A stretch of 64,000 bases of DNA from Shewanella frigidimarina (GTDB lineage: Bacteria; Pseudomonadota; Gammaproteobacteria; Enterobacterales; Shewanellaceae): NCBI RefSeq assembly GCF_003797125.1, contig NZ_RKKE01000001.1, forward strand, positions 434,001-498,000, written 5' to 3'. A program made the position numbers and the translations under genes. How positions within the stretch are numbered: position 1 is the stretch's first letter; each line of letters begins with the position of its first letter. Below the pieces are notes generated by a model, which saw only the letters and a list, made by a program, of their open reading frames with translations, was not told the DNA's origin and did not search any database. Shown one piece after another: positions 49,764 to 58,561 of the stretch.

Positions 49764-50411
49764 CTTGGCCTTACAGTTAATTATTTTATGATTTGTTAAC
49801 GTTTGTGTTAATTAGTTTGCATTTAAAGTGTAATTTGAATTAACAAAAATACGAACTATTACTTTTGAGGTATTATTAGATCTGTGATTTTTAATTTAAA
49901 AATAATTTATTCGGGATCAAGATCTTTATTTAGCACCATCTGTTTTATGTGTTTTTTAATATTAAAACGCTCAAAACAAAAAATTCAAGCATATGATTTA
50001 AAAGCAATTAATTTGCACCACCCTACTAATAAACATGATATTGAATTTGTTAAATATATAAATGAGAATGATTTAAACATAATATAACTTATGAATTTAC
50101 ATCGCCTTTATTCATAACTATTTTTATTAACCCCACAGCCATTAATAACTATTCACAACCTCGTTAATAACTTTAAATATCTTTTCATATTAATTCATAA
50201 TTTAATTAGAAAACAAACTTACAATCATTATAAATAAATGATTACACAACTAACGAATGCCTCATAAAAGACAAAAACAAAAAAGCGACCTGAAGGTCGC
50301 TTTTTTGTTTTACATTGATTGATATTTGCTAGGCCGTCAGAGGGTAAATATTCTGGCTGGACTTATTAATGCCCCACTTCATCTGAATACCATAAAGACT
50401 CAACACCATGG
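49764..50411. other. dms promoter region and neighbouring intergenic DNA
   Basis: About 650 AT-rich bases. Near the dms start there are only half-matches to CRP (TGTGA at 49880-49884) and EtrA/FNR (TTGTTAATTCAA on the minus strand, 49837-49848), so regulation cannot be read with confidence. A short AT-rich frame at 49884-50087 is probably not a gene. A terminator at 50279-50306 serves the CBS gene. Confidence 0.5.
50279..50306 (-). terminator. Terminator of the CBS-domain gene
   Basis: AAAAAAGCGACC, loop TGAA, GGTCGCTTTTTT; bidirectional. Confidence 0.85.
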
Positions 50412-50837
50412 TTACTTTTGCGCTAGTAGTAGGCGCTGGCAAAGTTTGACAAAATCTGACGATGTCACAATTCCTAGTACCTTATTGTGTTCATCAACCA
50501 CAGGTAAACAACCCAGTTTATTGTCGATAAAATATTGCACTACAACCGTCAGCGGCTCGTCCAAACCGAGCTTCTGCACTTGGGTGTCCATAACCTCGGC
50601 AATAGGCGTAAAGCGCTCCTTTCTATCTAACGCCCCTTGGCCATATTTATTGAGCATGGTTAATACAACAGCGATCATCTTTTTATGGGTTAGCATCCCA
50701 ATGAATTGCCCTGTCGTTTCCGAAATCACCGGCAAATGGCGCACATTGCGAGTTTGCATCAATTGATGAGCATCTTTAAGGCTAGCTTCATTGCTAATGC
50801 AAAAAGGATTCGGGGTCATGATATCGCGCACTTCCAT
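50412..50837 (-). CDS. Tandem CBS-domain protein
   Basis: 141 residues, two CBS motifs and nothing else: VRDIMTPNPFCISNEASLKD...VRHLPVISETTGQFIGMLT, and IAEVMDTQVQKLGLDEPLTV...GCLPVVDEHNKVLGIVTSSD. Such stand-alone pairs bind adenine nucleotides and act as energy or redox sensors; the partner is unknown. Starts with MEVRDIM and a GGAG-type site (AAAAGGAG) upstream. Not obviously linked to dms. Confidence 0.92.
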   Translation of the reverse strand: MEVRDIMTPNPFCISNEASLKDAHQLMQTRNVRHLPVISETTGQFIGMLTHKKMIAVVLTMLNKYGQGALDRKERFTPIAEVMDTQVQKLGLDEPLTVVVQYFIDNKLGCLPVVDEHNKVLGIVTSSDFVKLCQRLLLAQK

Positions 50838-50926
50838 GGTATTACTCCTTTTACCGATTTATGCTTAAAGACTAGCCAAATCAAAAATAAATAGCCAGCA
50901 ATCATGTTAATCGCCGTAGAGGCAAA

Positions 50927-51661
50927 CTAACGTTTAAGGGTCATACGCCCAAAGACACTGGCGTCGATAAAGCCTCTGTTTTTGTCACCATTAACCGGGG
51001 TGATCTCATGAGAACCCATAAAATGCTCTCTTACTGGGCTACCATCATTATCGCAATAGGCGAGCATAAAACCGATCACTTTATTCGGTGTTAATAATAA
51101 AGGCTTATCTTGCTGGTCTTCTTTAAAATCATTAGGATACAGCTTAATCGCCACCTCCAAAATCATGTTGTAAGGCGCCTCGCTACTGCGCTGCCAACGA
51201 CTTTTTAAATGCGACGTATACAGGTGAGCTTGTTTATCTGGGCCATAATCAGCCGCCTGATTGTCTAGGCCAATATGGTAGGCAAATGCACTGTGGTTAA
51301 ACTGATGATCGCCGCCTGAGGCATCGCTATCAATAAAAATCTCTAATGTGTCATCATCCCAATAATTCACCGCTGGGTCGGCATGGGTATCAAGCAACAC
51401 ATCGTCGGTAATTTCAGCTTGCAGATACAAATAGTGCTCATCCCACAGTAATTTATATTTACCGCTAAAATCACTCGCAGAATCTGGCAATACTCCATCC
51501 ATTAAATACGGCATAGTCTGCCATTTAGCTTGCTGCCATGCTGCATCGGCAACCCCATCAATCTTGATAGGCGTTGCAGTATATTCAACATCCATAGCAA
51601 ACAGTGTCTGGCTACTAAACAGTAACCCCAAAGCGAATAACGAATATTTCATAAAGCTCAT
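50927..51661 (-). CDS. Exported CBM9-like carbohydrate-binding domain protein
   Basis: 244 residues. Signal peptide (MKYSLFALGLLFSSQTLFA) followed by one beta-sandwich domain with the family-9-like pattern IKIDGVADAAWQQAKW, YLYLQAEITDDVL, WDDDTLEIFIDSDASGG and a C-terminal NRGFIDASVFGRMTL. Usually extracellular or periplasmic; may bind a sugar ligand, or a haem in the related cytochrome-domain variants, but no haem motif is present. Starts at 51661 or 51652 are both possible. Confidence 0.8.
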   Translation of the reverse strand: MSFMKYSLFALGLLFSSQTLFAMDVEYTATPIKIDGVADAAWQQAKWQTMPYLMDGVLPDSASDFSGKYKLLWDEHYLYLQAEITDDVLLDTHADPAVNYWDDDTLEIFIDSDASGGDHQFNHSAFAYHIGLDNQAADYGPDKQAHLYTSHLKSRWQRSSEAPYNMILEVAIKLYPNDFKEDQQDKPLLLTPNKVIGFMLAYCDNDGSPVREHFMGSHEITPVNGDKNRGFIDASVFGRMTLKR

Positions 51662-51845
51662 TTCTAGTCGGTTTTATATAGACTCGCTTAATCTGACAGC
51701 GAAAACAATCATAAATGTGACCAGCGATTAAACGCTCTGCATCTGAAATAAATCGGCCCAACAATCTGGTCAAAACACCGCAGGCTAGCGGGTACTTTAA
51801 AAGTTTACTCTGACACCACTCTGACACCACTTATAAAATGGCCAC

Positions 51846-51880
51846 AAAAAAAAGCCCTAATCTTTGCAAGATCAGGGCTG
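51846..51880 (-). terminator. Terminator after malate synthase
   Basis: AGCCCTAATCTT, loop TGC, AAGATCAGGGCT with an A/T-rich tail on the minus strand. Confidence 0.82.
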
Positions 51881-51928
51881 ATTTATTGCGTGACTACATA
51901 AACTCAGAGCCGGTATTAACGCTAAAAA

Positions 51929-54136
51929 TTAACCTGCTTTAGCTTTAGCTTGAATTCGATAAGCATGTAGCAAAGGCTCTGTGTAACCAGAAGGCTGAGA
52001 TTTGCCTTTAAAAATCAGATCGCATGCCGCTTTAAAGGCAATGCCGTCAAAGTTAGGCGCCATATTAGTGTACAGCGGATCACCTGCATTTTGAGTATCG
52101 ACCACAGCGGCCATTTTTTTCAACGCGGCCATCACTTGCTCTTCACTGCATATGCCATGCTCAAGCCAATTGGTTAAATATTGCGATGAAATTCGCAAGG
52201 TTGCTCTGTCTTCCATCAAGCCGACATTATTAATATCAGGCACTTTTGAACAACCCACCCCTTGATCAATCCAGCGCACAACATAGCCCAAAATACCCTG
52301 GGCATTATTTTCTAGTTCAAAAGCAATTTGCTCATTGGTGAGTGTTACCCCTTCAGCAAGTAAAGGAATGGTCAACAAACTGTCAATGCTAGCACGTGGG
52401 CGTTGCTTAATGTGTTGCTGAACGTCTGCCACATTAATTTGGTGATAATGAGTAGAATGCAGCACAGCACCATTTGGCGACGGCACCCACGCTGTATTTG
52501 CGCCCGCTTTAGGATGAGCCGCTTTTTGCTCAAGCATCGCTGCCATTTCATCTGGCATTGGCCACATGCCTTTACCGATTTGAGCGCGACCTTGTAAGCC
52601 ACATTCAAGCCCAATATCGACATTCCAATCTTCGTAAGCACTAATCCACTTTTGCTGCTTCATCACAGATTTAGGCACAAACGCGCCCGCTAGCATTGAG
52701 GTATGCAACTCATCACCCGTACGATCAAGAAAGCCGGTATTAATAAACACGACGCGATCTTTCGCAGCCCTAATGCACTCTTTTAAATTCAGTGTCGTTC
52801 TGCGCTCTTCATCCATAATGCCTACCTTAATCGTATTACGCGGAAGCTTGAGCGCATCTTCTATCTTAGTAAACAGGTCACAGGTAAATTGCACTTCTTC
52901 AGGACCATGCATTTTAGGTTTTACAATATTCACCGAACCTTTGCGGCTATTACTACGACCATTATTGTTACCTTTAAGGTCGTGCATCGCAGCAAGCACA
53001 GTTATCATGCCATCAAGTATCCCTTCAGGTACTTCGTTGCCATTTTTATCCAGCACAGCATCAATGGTCATCAAGTGACCCACATTACGCACAAATAGCA
53101 AACTTCTACCGGGTAAAGTGACTGTTTTTACATCTGCATTCTGGTTGACACTCTGGTTAGCATTAGCAGCGGTATAGACGCGATCGTCATTGAGCTCTCT
53201 AACGATCTCTTTACCATTTTTAGTCAGCGAAGCAGATAAATTACCTTGCATCAAACCTAACCAATTACGATAAATTTCAACCTTGTCTTCAGCATCAACT
53301 GCGGCGACAGAGTCCTCACAGTCCATAATGGTGGTAACAGCGGCTTCAACCAGTAAGTCTTTAACACCAGCGCGATCGCTGCCACCAATAACACTGCTTG
53401 GATCTATTTGAATTTCGATATGCAGACCATTATTCACTAACAAAATAGCACTTGGTGCATCAGCACTACCTTGGTAACCCACACATTTATCGGTTTGGGC
53501 TAAGGTTGTGGTAGAGCCGTCAGTTAATTGCCCCCGTAACACACCCGCGTCGAGGTAATAACGGGTCACATCGGCATGGCTGCCTTGTGCTAAGGGCGCA
53601 GCTGTATCTAAGTGTTGTTTGGCAAAAGCGATAACTTTATTGCCGCGTACCGGGTTGTATTGTTTAGTGAGCTCCGCGCCACCTTCTTCAGATATCGCGT
53701 CAGTGCCATATAGCGCATCATACAAGCTGCCCCAACGAGCATTGGCAGCGTTAAGCGCAAAGCGAGCATTTTTAACCGGCACGACAAGTTGTGGTCCCGC
53801 TTGCGCGGCAATTTCATGGTCGACATTTTCAGTGCTAATTTGAAAAGCCTCCCCCTCAGGCACCAAGTAACCTATTTCAAATAGAAAAGCTTTATATTTT
53901 GCAGGGTCAAAATCTTTGGTGGGATGGTCAATATGCCATTGATCAATTTGCTGTTGTAGTTGTTGTCTTTTTTCTAACAGCTTCACATTAATGGGAGAAA
54001 ACTCGTTAATAATGTCCTCAAATTTTGCCCAAAAGGTTGCTGAATCAATGCCAGTACCAGGGCAAATGTCACTGTCGACCAGTTGCCACAATGCTTGCGC
54101 TATGTGTAATCCACCTACTTGAATACGTGCTGTCAT
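51929..54136 (-). CDS. glcB: Malate synthase G
   Basis: 735 residues, the G isoform (much longer than the A form). Condenses glyoxylate and acetyl-CoA to malate, the second step of the glyoxylate shunt. Recognisable segments: [32 protein letters not shown] active-site region ([18 protein letters not shown]), [34 protein letters not shown] (catalytic Glu/Arg) and [10 protein letters not shown] near the end. The start has GTAGGG upstream. Its partner aceA lies beyond the divergent LysR gene; a palindrome in the promoter region suggests common control. Confidence 0.97.
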   Translation of the reverse strand: MTARIQVGGLHIAQALWQLVDSDICPGTGIDSATFWAKFEDIINEFSPINVKLLEKRQQLQQQIDQWHIDHPTKDFDPAKYKAFLFEIGYLVPEGEAFQISTENVDHEIAAQAGPQLVVPVKNARFALNAANARWGSLYDALYGTDAISEEGGAELTKQYNPVRGNKVIAFAKQHLDTAAPLAQGSHADVTRYYLDAGVLRGQLTDGSTTTLAQTDKCVGYQGSADAPSAILLVNNGLHIEIQIDPSSVIGGSDRAGVKDLLVEAAVTTIMDCEDSVAAVDAEDKVEIYRNWLGLMQGNLSASLTKNGKEIVRELNDDRVYTAANANQSVNQNADVKTVTLPGRSLLFVRNVGHLMTIDAVLDKNGNEVPEGILDGMITVLAAMHDLKGNNNGRSNSRKGSVNIVKPKMHGPEEVQFTCDLFTKIEDALKLPRNTIKVGIMDEERRTTLNLKECIRAAKDRVVFINTGFLDRTGDELHTSMLAGAFVPKSVMKQQKWISAYEDWNVDIGLECGLQGRAQIGKGMWPMPDEMAAMLEQKAAHPKAGANTAWVPSPNGAVLHSTHYHQINVADVQQHIKQRPRASIDSLLTIPLLAEGVTLTNEQIAFELENNAQGILGYVVRWIDQGVGCSKVPDINNVGLMEDRATLRISSQYLTNWLEHGICSEEQVMAALKKMAAVVDTQNAGDPLYTNMAPNFDGIAFKAACDLIFKGKSQPSGYTEPLLHAYRIQAKAKAG

Positions 54137-54180
54137 TTTATATCCCTACCTTAATTTCTGTGCGTTGACCGTAAACTTAG

Positions 54181-54264
54181 TCCTAAATCATATGCCTTAA
54201 ATCATTGGCCCTAAATCATTAGTCCCAAATCACTAGTCATAAATCATTAGCCATAAATAACTCG
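54181..54264. repeat. Six imperfect 14-base tandem repeats
   Basis: Units start at 54181, 54195, 54209, 54223, 54237 and 54251; consensus YCCTAAATCATTAG. The array ends 44 bases upstream of the glcB start on the sense side (begins at 54181), so it lies in its leader or promoter. Confidence 0.88.
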
Positions 54265-54369
54265 CGCAAACTCATTCCACTGTTAACAGCTTACTGTTCA
54301 AACGCAGTAATTCTTTACTCTATATCAAAGTTATCTTATTTATCCAATTTATACTTACTATCACCACTA

Positions 54370-54389
54370 TTCACCAAAGATATGGTGAA
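54370..54389. promoter_or_regulatory. Candidate LysR operator upstream of malate synthase
   Basis: Perfect seven-base inverted repeat TTCACCA-AAGATA-TGGTGAA, containing the T-N11-A LysR arrangement. A shorter version (ATTCA-TATGG-TGAAT, 55395-55409) lies between lysR and aceA. Confidence 0.5.
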
Positions 54390-54449
54390 ATGGTGTTTTT
54401 TGGTTAATTTGCAACATATACGTAACTAAAAATCACATTAACAGTAAGG

Positions 54450-55400
54450 TTAAACATCCCCTCTATTTATCTCTTCTGCGGTTTTAGTGATAAGTTGACG
54501 CATCCACTGATGCGCGGGATTATGCTGAAGCAAAGGGCTCCAGGCCATAGTCAAGGCGATGGGTTGAATAATAAAAGGCGGCGGAACAATGCTCACCCGT
54601 TCATTATTGATGTGATGACGTGCCATCTTACTTGGTATGGTTGCGATCAAATCTTGTTGCTCAGCCAACAAACAGGCGGTTTGATAATGGCGTGTAAAAA
54701 CGGTGATCTGGCGTTTCACACCAATTCGCGTTAATGCTTCATCTACCCAGCCCAAACGCTGAACATCATCTGGGTTCATCCCTACCCCAACGCCCATCCC
54801 TGTTTTACTCACCCACACATGCTTAGCTTTTAAATAACTGTCTAAAGAAAACTTCTTTAAAACAGGATTACCCTTACTAATCAAGCAGCTAAAATCATCA
54901 CTCCACAATATTTTTTGATGGAATGATTGCGGGATACTGTCAAAACGGTTGATCACCATATCGACTCTTCCTTGTTCTACATCAGGGAAACTGACATCAC
55001 TTGGGGTCATGATATCTAAAATAATGTTGGGTGCTTGAGTACGAAGCTTAGCAATGAGCGGTGGAATTAACGTCGCTTCAGCATAATCACTTGCCATAAC
55101 ACGGAAGACTTTATCACTTTCCAGTGGATCAAAATTGGCACGCGGTTGTACGGCTTTTTCCAGGCCAATAATCAGCTCACTGATAATGGGTTGTAATTCA
55201 TTTGCACGTTCGGTCGGTGTCATGCCCTGACTCGTGCGAATAAGTAAGGGATCATCAAACAAGTTTCGTAAGCGTTTTAGGCCGTTACTCATTGCAGGCT
55301 GGCTGATACCAAGCTGGTCTGCCGCTTTAGTAACATTTCTTTCACGTAGTAAAACATCTAAATAAACAAGGAGGTTCAAGTCGATACGAGATACATTCAT
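54450..55400 (-). CDS. LysR-family regulator of the glyoxylate shunt
   Basis: 316 residues. N-terminal winged helix (LNLLVYLDVLLRERNVTKAADQLGISQPAMSNGLKRLR) and a periplasmic-binding-like effector domain (VFRVMASDYAEATLIPPLI onward), of the NodD/PcaQ-like subgroup. It sits between glcB (same strand) and aceA (divergent), strongly suggesting it regulates both; the effector is unknown. Start at 55400 (MNVSRIDLNLL) is preferred to one nine codons upstream. The operator-like repeat at 55395-55409 overlaps its start codon, consistent with autoregulation. Confidence 0.88.
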   Translation of the reverse strand: MNVSRIDLNLLVYLDVLLRERNVTKAADQLGISQPAMSNGLKRLRNLFDDPLLIRTSQGMTPTERANELQPIISELIIGLEKAVQPRANFDPLESDKVFRVMASDYAEATLIPPLIAKLRTQAPNIILDIMTPSDVSFPDVEQGRVDMVINRFDSIPQSFHQKILWSDDFSCLISKGNPVLKKFSLDSYLKAKHVWVSKTGMGVGVGMNPDDVQRLGWVDEALTRIGVKRQITVFTRHYQTACLLAEQQDLIATIPSKMARHHINNERVSIVPPPFIIQPIALTMAWSPLLQHNPAHQWMRQLITKTAEEINRGDV

Positions 55401-55409
55401 ATGGTGAAT
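55395..55409. promoter_or_regulatory. Candidate LysR operator between lysR and aceA
   Basis: ATTCA-TATGG-TGAAT inverted repeat sharing the TGGTGAA half with the site at 54370-54389. Located 101 bases upstream of the aceA start and over the lysR start codon. Confidence 0.4.
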
Positions 55410-55509
55410 ACCGAAGATAGTAAGCATAAATTAGGTTTATTTAACCAAATCTAGCTATTATTTTCAACGTAATCAATTGCCGCTAATCTATTTGTTAAGG
55501 AATAAACAC

Positions 55510-57090
55510 ATGACTCACTACAAAAATAATATCGATGAAGCTGCCACCTTGATTAATTCGGAAGGTAGTGCATGGAATGCCATCAACCCAGAGTCAGTCG
55601 CTCGTATGCGTCTACAAAATCGTTTTAAGACTGGGTTAGACATCGCAAAGTACACTGCCAAGATCATGCGTGAAGACATGGACAACTACGACAAGGACTC
55701 ATCGCAGTACACTCAGTCTTTAGGTTGCTGGCATGGTTTTATCGCCCAACAAAAAATGATTTCGATTAAAAAACACCTTTTAACCACCAAGCGTCGTTAC
55801 TTATATCTTTCAGGTTGGATGGTAGCTGCACTGCGTAGTGAGTTTGGTCCATTACCTGACCAATCTATGCATGAAAAAACCTCTGTTGCTGCGTTGATTA
55901 AAGAGTTATACACCTTCCTACGTCAAGCTGATGCTCGTGAACTAGGTGGTCTTTTCCGCGAATTAGATAGTGCCAAAGAGTCAGATAAAGCCGCGATTCA
56001 ACACAAAATTGAAAACTTCGAAACCCACGTTGTACCTATTATTGCCGACATTGATGCCGGTTTTGGTAACGAAGAAGCCACTTACTTGATGGCAAAACAA
56101 ATGATTGAAGCCGGTGCTTGTTGTATTCAATTAGAAAACCAAGTGTCAGATGTAAAACAGTGTGGCCACCAAGACGGTAAAGTCACCGTGCCACATGTTG
56201 AATTTTTAGCAAAAATTAATGCGGTTCGTTATGCATTTTTAGAACTCGGTATCGATGACGGCGTGATTGTTGCGCGTACCGATTCATTAGGTGCAGGCTT
56301 AACTCAAAAAATTGCTGTCACTAAAGAAGCTGGCGATCTAGGCGATTTATACAATAGCTTCCTTGAAGTTGAAGCCGTTGATGCTGCAAAACTTGAAAAT
56401 GGTGATGTGGTATTCCAGCAAGGTGGCAAACTGGTCAAACCGGCTCGTCTACCAAATGGCTTATTTAAGTTCCGTGCTGGTACGGGTGAAGAACGTTGTG
56501 TACTTGATTGTATTACTTCATTGCAAAATGGCGCTGATTTATTGTGGATTGAAACTGAAAAGCCTCATGTATCTCAAATCGGTGCCATGGTTAACGAAAT
56601 CCGTAAAGTTGTTCCTAATGCCAAGCTTGTGTATAACAACTCGCCATCGTTTAACTGGACGCTTAACTTCCGTCAGCAAATATTTGATGCGATGCAAAAA
56701 GCAGGACAAGACGTGTCAGCTTACGACCGCCCTCAATTAATGAGTGTTGATTACGATGGCACTGAGCTTGCTATCCAAGCTGATGAAAAGATTCGTACTT
56801 TCCAATCTGACTCGGCCCGTGAAGCAGGTATTTTCCATCACCTTATTACACTACCGACTTACCATACAGCAGCACTGTCTACCGACAACTTGGCTAAAGA
56901 ATACTTCGGTGACCAAGGTATGTTGGGTTATGTTGCCAATGTTCAACGTAAGGAAATCCGTCAAGGTATCGCCTGTGTTAAACATCAAAACATGGCTGGT
57001 TCAGATATGGGTGATGCACATAAAGAGTACTTCTCTGGTGACCAAGCGCTTAAAGCGTCTGGTAAAGACAACACAATGAACCAGTTCTAA
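55510..57090 (+). CDS. aceA: Isocitrate lyase (long form)
   Basis: 526 residues, the long isocitrate lyase found in Pseudomonas and Shewanella. Splits isocitrate to glyoxylate and succinate. Catalytic loop KQCGHQDGKVTVP (Cys in K-x-CGH), Mg-binding IADIDAGFGNEEAT, VIVARTDSLGAG and WIETEKPH are intact. Start at 55510 (AGGA seven bases before) rather than the longer frame. Divergent from its probable LysR regulator. Downstream lies a tandem repeat, then a strong terminator. Confidence 0.97.
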   Translation: MTHYKNNIDEAATLINSEGSAWNAINPESVARMRLQNRFKTGLDIAKYTAKIMREDMDNYDKDSSQYTQSLGCWHGFIAQQKMISIKKHLLTTKRRYLYLSGWMVAALRSEFGPLPDQSMHEKTSVAALIKELYTFLRQADARELGGLFRELDSAKESDKAAIQHKIENFETHVVPIIADIDAGFGNEEATYLMAKQMIEAGACCIQLENQVSDVKQCGHQDGKVTVPHVEFLAKINAVRYAFLELGIDDGVIVARTDSLGAGLTQKIAVTKEAGDLGDLYNSFLEVEAVDAAKLENGDVVFQQGGKLVKPARLPNGLFKFRAGTGEERCVLDCITSLQNGADLLWIETEKPHVSQIGAMVNEIRKVVPNAKLVYNNSPSFNWTLNFRQQIFDAMQKAGQDVSAYDRPQLMSVDYDGTELAIQADEKIRTFQSDSAREAGIFHHLITLPTYHTAALSTDNLAKEYFGDQGMLGYVANVQRKEIRQGIACVKHQNMAGSDMGDAHKEYFSGDQALKASGKDNTMNQF

Positions 57091-57091
57091 G

Positions 57092-57165
57092 ACCGCTTTT
57101 ATAGTCTGATTTTATAACTGCTTTTATAACTGCTTTTATAAACAGATTTATAGACTGATTTTGTA
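57092..57165. repeat. 12-base imperfect tandem repeats directly after aceA
   Basis: Starting two bases after the stop: a 14-base variant then 12-base units at 57106, 57118, 57130, 57142 and 57154; core CTGCTTTTATAA, two units identical. Confidence 0.85.
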
Positions 57166-57535
57166 AACGGCTTGTGTAGAAAGTGACTTACCCAAATAGT
57201 GACTAGCTTAAGCGATGTTTTTGAAGTGAACATGACTAACAGCGAAAACTAAACCCAAAAGGCCTGCTTAAAATAAGCAGGCCTTTTTATGTTTCACACT
57301 CAGGTAAAATGGTCACAGTGACGCTAACCCATTAAGATACACACTGATACAAGCCATTATTATGCAATGATATTTTTGACTACAGCAACAGCCCATTTCG
57401 CTCAATTGCGACGCTTAACGATTGATGAAAATTTCCACTTACAATATTGCCAAACTCGGAGTATATTAATCCAGCAGATTCATGGATTTAGAATTGCGAC
57501 CGATTGCTTAGGTCACATCACGCGCAAGGACGACA
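57166..57535. other. Intergenic region between aceA and the NERD gene
   Basis: Contains the aceA terminator at 57257-57289. A frame starting at 57367 overlaps the NERD gene in another phase and is rejected. AAGGAC precedes the NERD start. Confidence 0.6.
57257..57289 (+). terminator. Terminator after aceA
   Basis: AAAAGGCCTGCTTA, loop AAA, TAAGCAGGCCTTTTT. Confidence 0.92.
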
Positions 57536-58438
57536 ATGACAAGCTTGTTTACCAATGTATTCGCCACCATCATCTTGCTTTCGGGCATGTTTCTGATGGT
57601 GTTAATTATGCACCTAATGCTTAGATACCGTGACCAGACGGTAAAGCTACCTGTCGATCGTGAACAACTTCAACGTATCCCCGCTTTTGGCTTACAACAA
57701 CAAATTCAGGACTTACAGTTTGACCTAATCGCTGGCCTAACAATGGCTGTAATGGTGGTGACGTTTCCGTTTGCCTACGAAAGTATCGTTAAGCATATTA
57801 GCGACAGCTCATTCCCAACTGCTTTCGCCCCGATTGTAATCGTTGGCTTAGGATATTGCGGACACAAAACGTGGAAAAACTTTTCCAAACTCACCAAATT
57901 ACGCCTAGGCCACACTGCCGAAATCGCCACTGCCAATGAGCTAATCGGCTTACAAGCTTTGGGCTATCAAGTGTTTCACGACATACAAGCCGACGGCTTT
58001 AACATCGACCATTTAGCCATAGGTAAAAATGGCGTATTCGCCATCGAAACCAAAGGCCGCCACAAGCGCAAACGCGACAGTAAATCGACTAGCGCAACCC
58101 AAGGTAAAGACTACCAACTATTTTATAAAGACGGCCGCTTATGCTTTCCATCGTGGACTGAAACCAAACCAATAGAACAAGCAACTCGACAAGCAACGTG
58201 GGTCAGCCAGTGGCTCACCAAAGCTACCGGCCAGCAAGTGTTCTCCAGCCCAGTATTAGTATTCCCCGGCTGGTACGTCACCAGCCAAACTCGACCACCG
58301 TTCCCCATCTTAAATCACAAGCAGTTGGTCAAAACCATACCAGCCGTCCGAACCCAAACACTCAGCCAACAACAAGTCGACGCTATTGTGTATCAAGTGG
58401 CGCAGAGATGTTTGAGTAAGAGTGAGGTAGGGAAATGA
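57536..58438 (+). CDS. NERD-domain membrane protein
   Basis: 300 residues. Three hydrophobic segments (about 7-28, 65-80, 96-110) precede a NERD (nuclease-related) domain at about 125-290. Catalytic-type restriction-fold residues E129, D158, E171 and K173 are visible in FNIDHLAIGKNGVFAIETKG. NERD proteins are thought to act on DNA or RNA, sometimes in defence or DNA processing; the membrane anchor is common. GC content is normal for the genome, unlike the AT-rich operon 123 bases downstream, so it may be resident rather than part of that operon. Confidence 0.82.
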   Translation: MTSLFTNVFATIILLSGMFLMVLIMHLMLRYRDQTVKLPVDREQLQRIPAFGLQQQIQDLQFDLIAGLTMAVMVVTFPFAYESIVKHISDSSFPTAFAPIVIVGLGYCGHKTWKNFSKLTKLRLGHTAEIATANELIGLQALGYQVFHDIQADGFNIDHLAIGKNGVFAIETKGRHKRKRDSKSTSATQGKDYQLFYKDGRLCFPSWTETKPIEQATRQATWVSQWLTKATGQQVFSSPVLVFPGWYVTSQTRPPFPILNHKQLVKTIPAVRTQTLSQQQVDAIVYQVAQRCLSKSEVGK

Positions 58439-58471
58439 TTAAGATTGTGATGTTTATTCTATCCTACTAAT

Positions 58472-58498
58472 CGTCAATTTATTACACCATTATTGACG
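58472..58498. promoter_or_regulatory. Inverted repeat upstream of the AT-rich operon
   Basis: Perfect seven-base arms CGTCAAT-N13-ATTGACG. No T-run follows, so an operator for the operon is more likely than a terminator of the NERD gene. Confidence 0.4.
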
Positions 58499-58520
58499 GT
58501 GCTATCTAAGAACGCTAAAT

Positions 58521-58529
58521 TGATATAAT
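58521..58529 (+). promoter_or_regulatory. Extended -10 promoter of the four-gene operon
   Basis: TGATATAAT: perfect -10 with the TGn extension. Predicted transcript start near 58536, about 26 bases before the first ATG. No good -35 box, as expected of extended -10 promoters. Confidence 0.55.
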
Positions 58530-58561
58530 ATAGTTTAACAAATAATTTTTTATCTATAATA

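Larger units (their letters stand above)
54137..54449. other. Malate synthase promoter region
   Basis: 313 bases between glcB and lysR. Holds a 14-base tandem repeat (54181-54264) and the palindrome TTCACCA-N6-TGGTGAA (54370-54389). No gene. Confidence 0.7.

Noticed and set aside
49837..49884. Possible EtrA/FNR and CRP sites upstream of dmsE
   Set aside because: Imperfect arms only, in AT-rich DNA where such matches are frequent; not enough to call a site.
49884..50087. 67-codon plus-strand frame upstream of the dms operon
   Set aside because: GTG start without a ribosome site, composition like AT-rich non-coding DNA, and no family-like pattern.
50326..50766. 146-codon plus-strand frame opposite the CBS gene
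   Set aside because: Antisense of two clear CBS domains; its sequence has no protein-like pattern.
57367..57624. 85-codon frame overlapping the NERD gene start
   Set aside because: Different phase from a well-supported gene and no ribosome site or domain.
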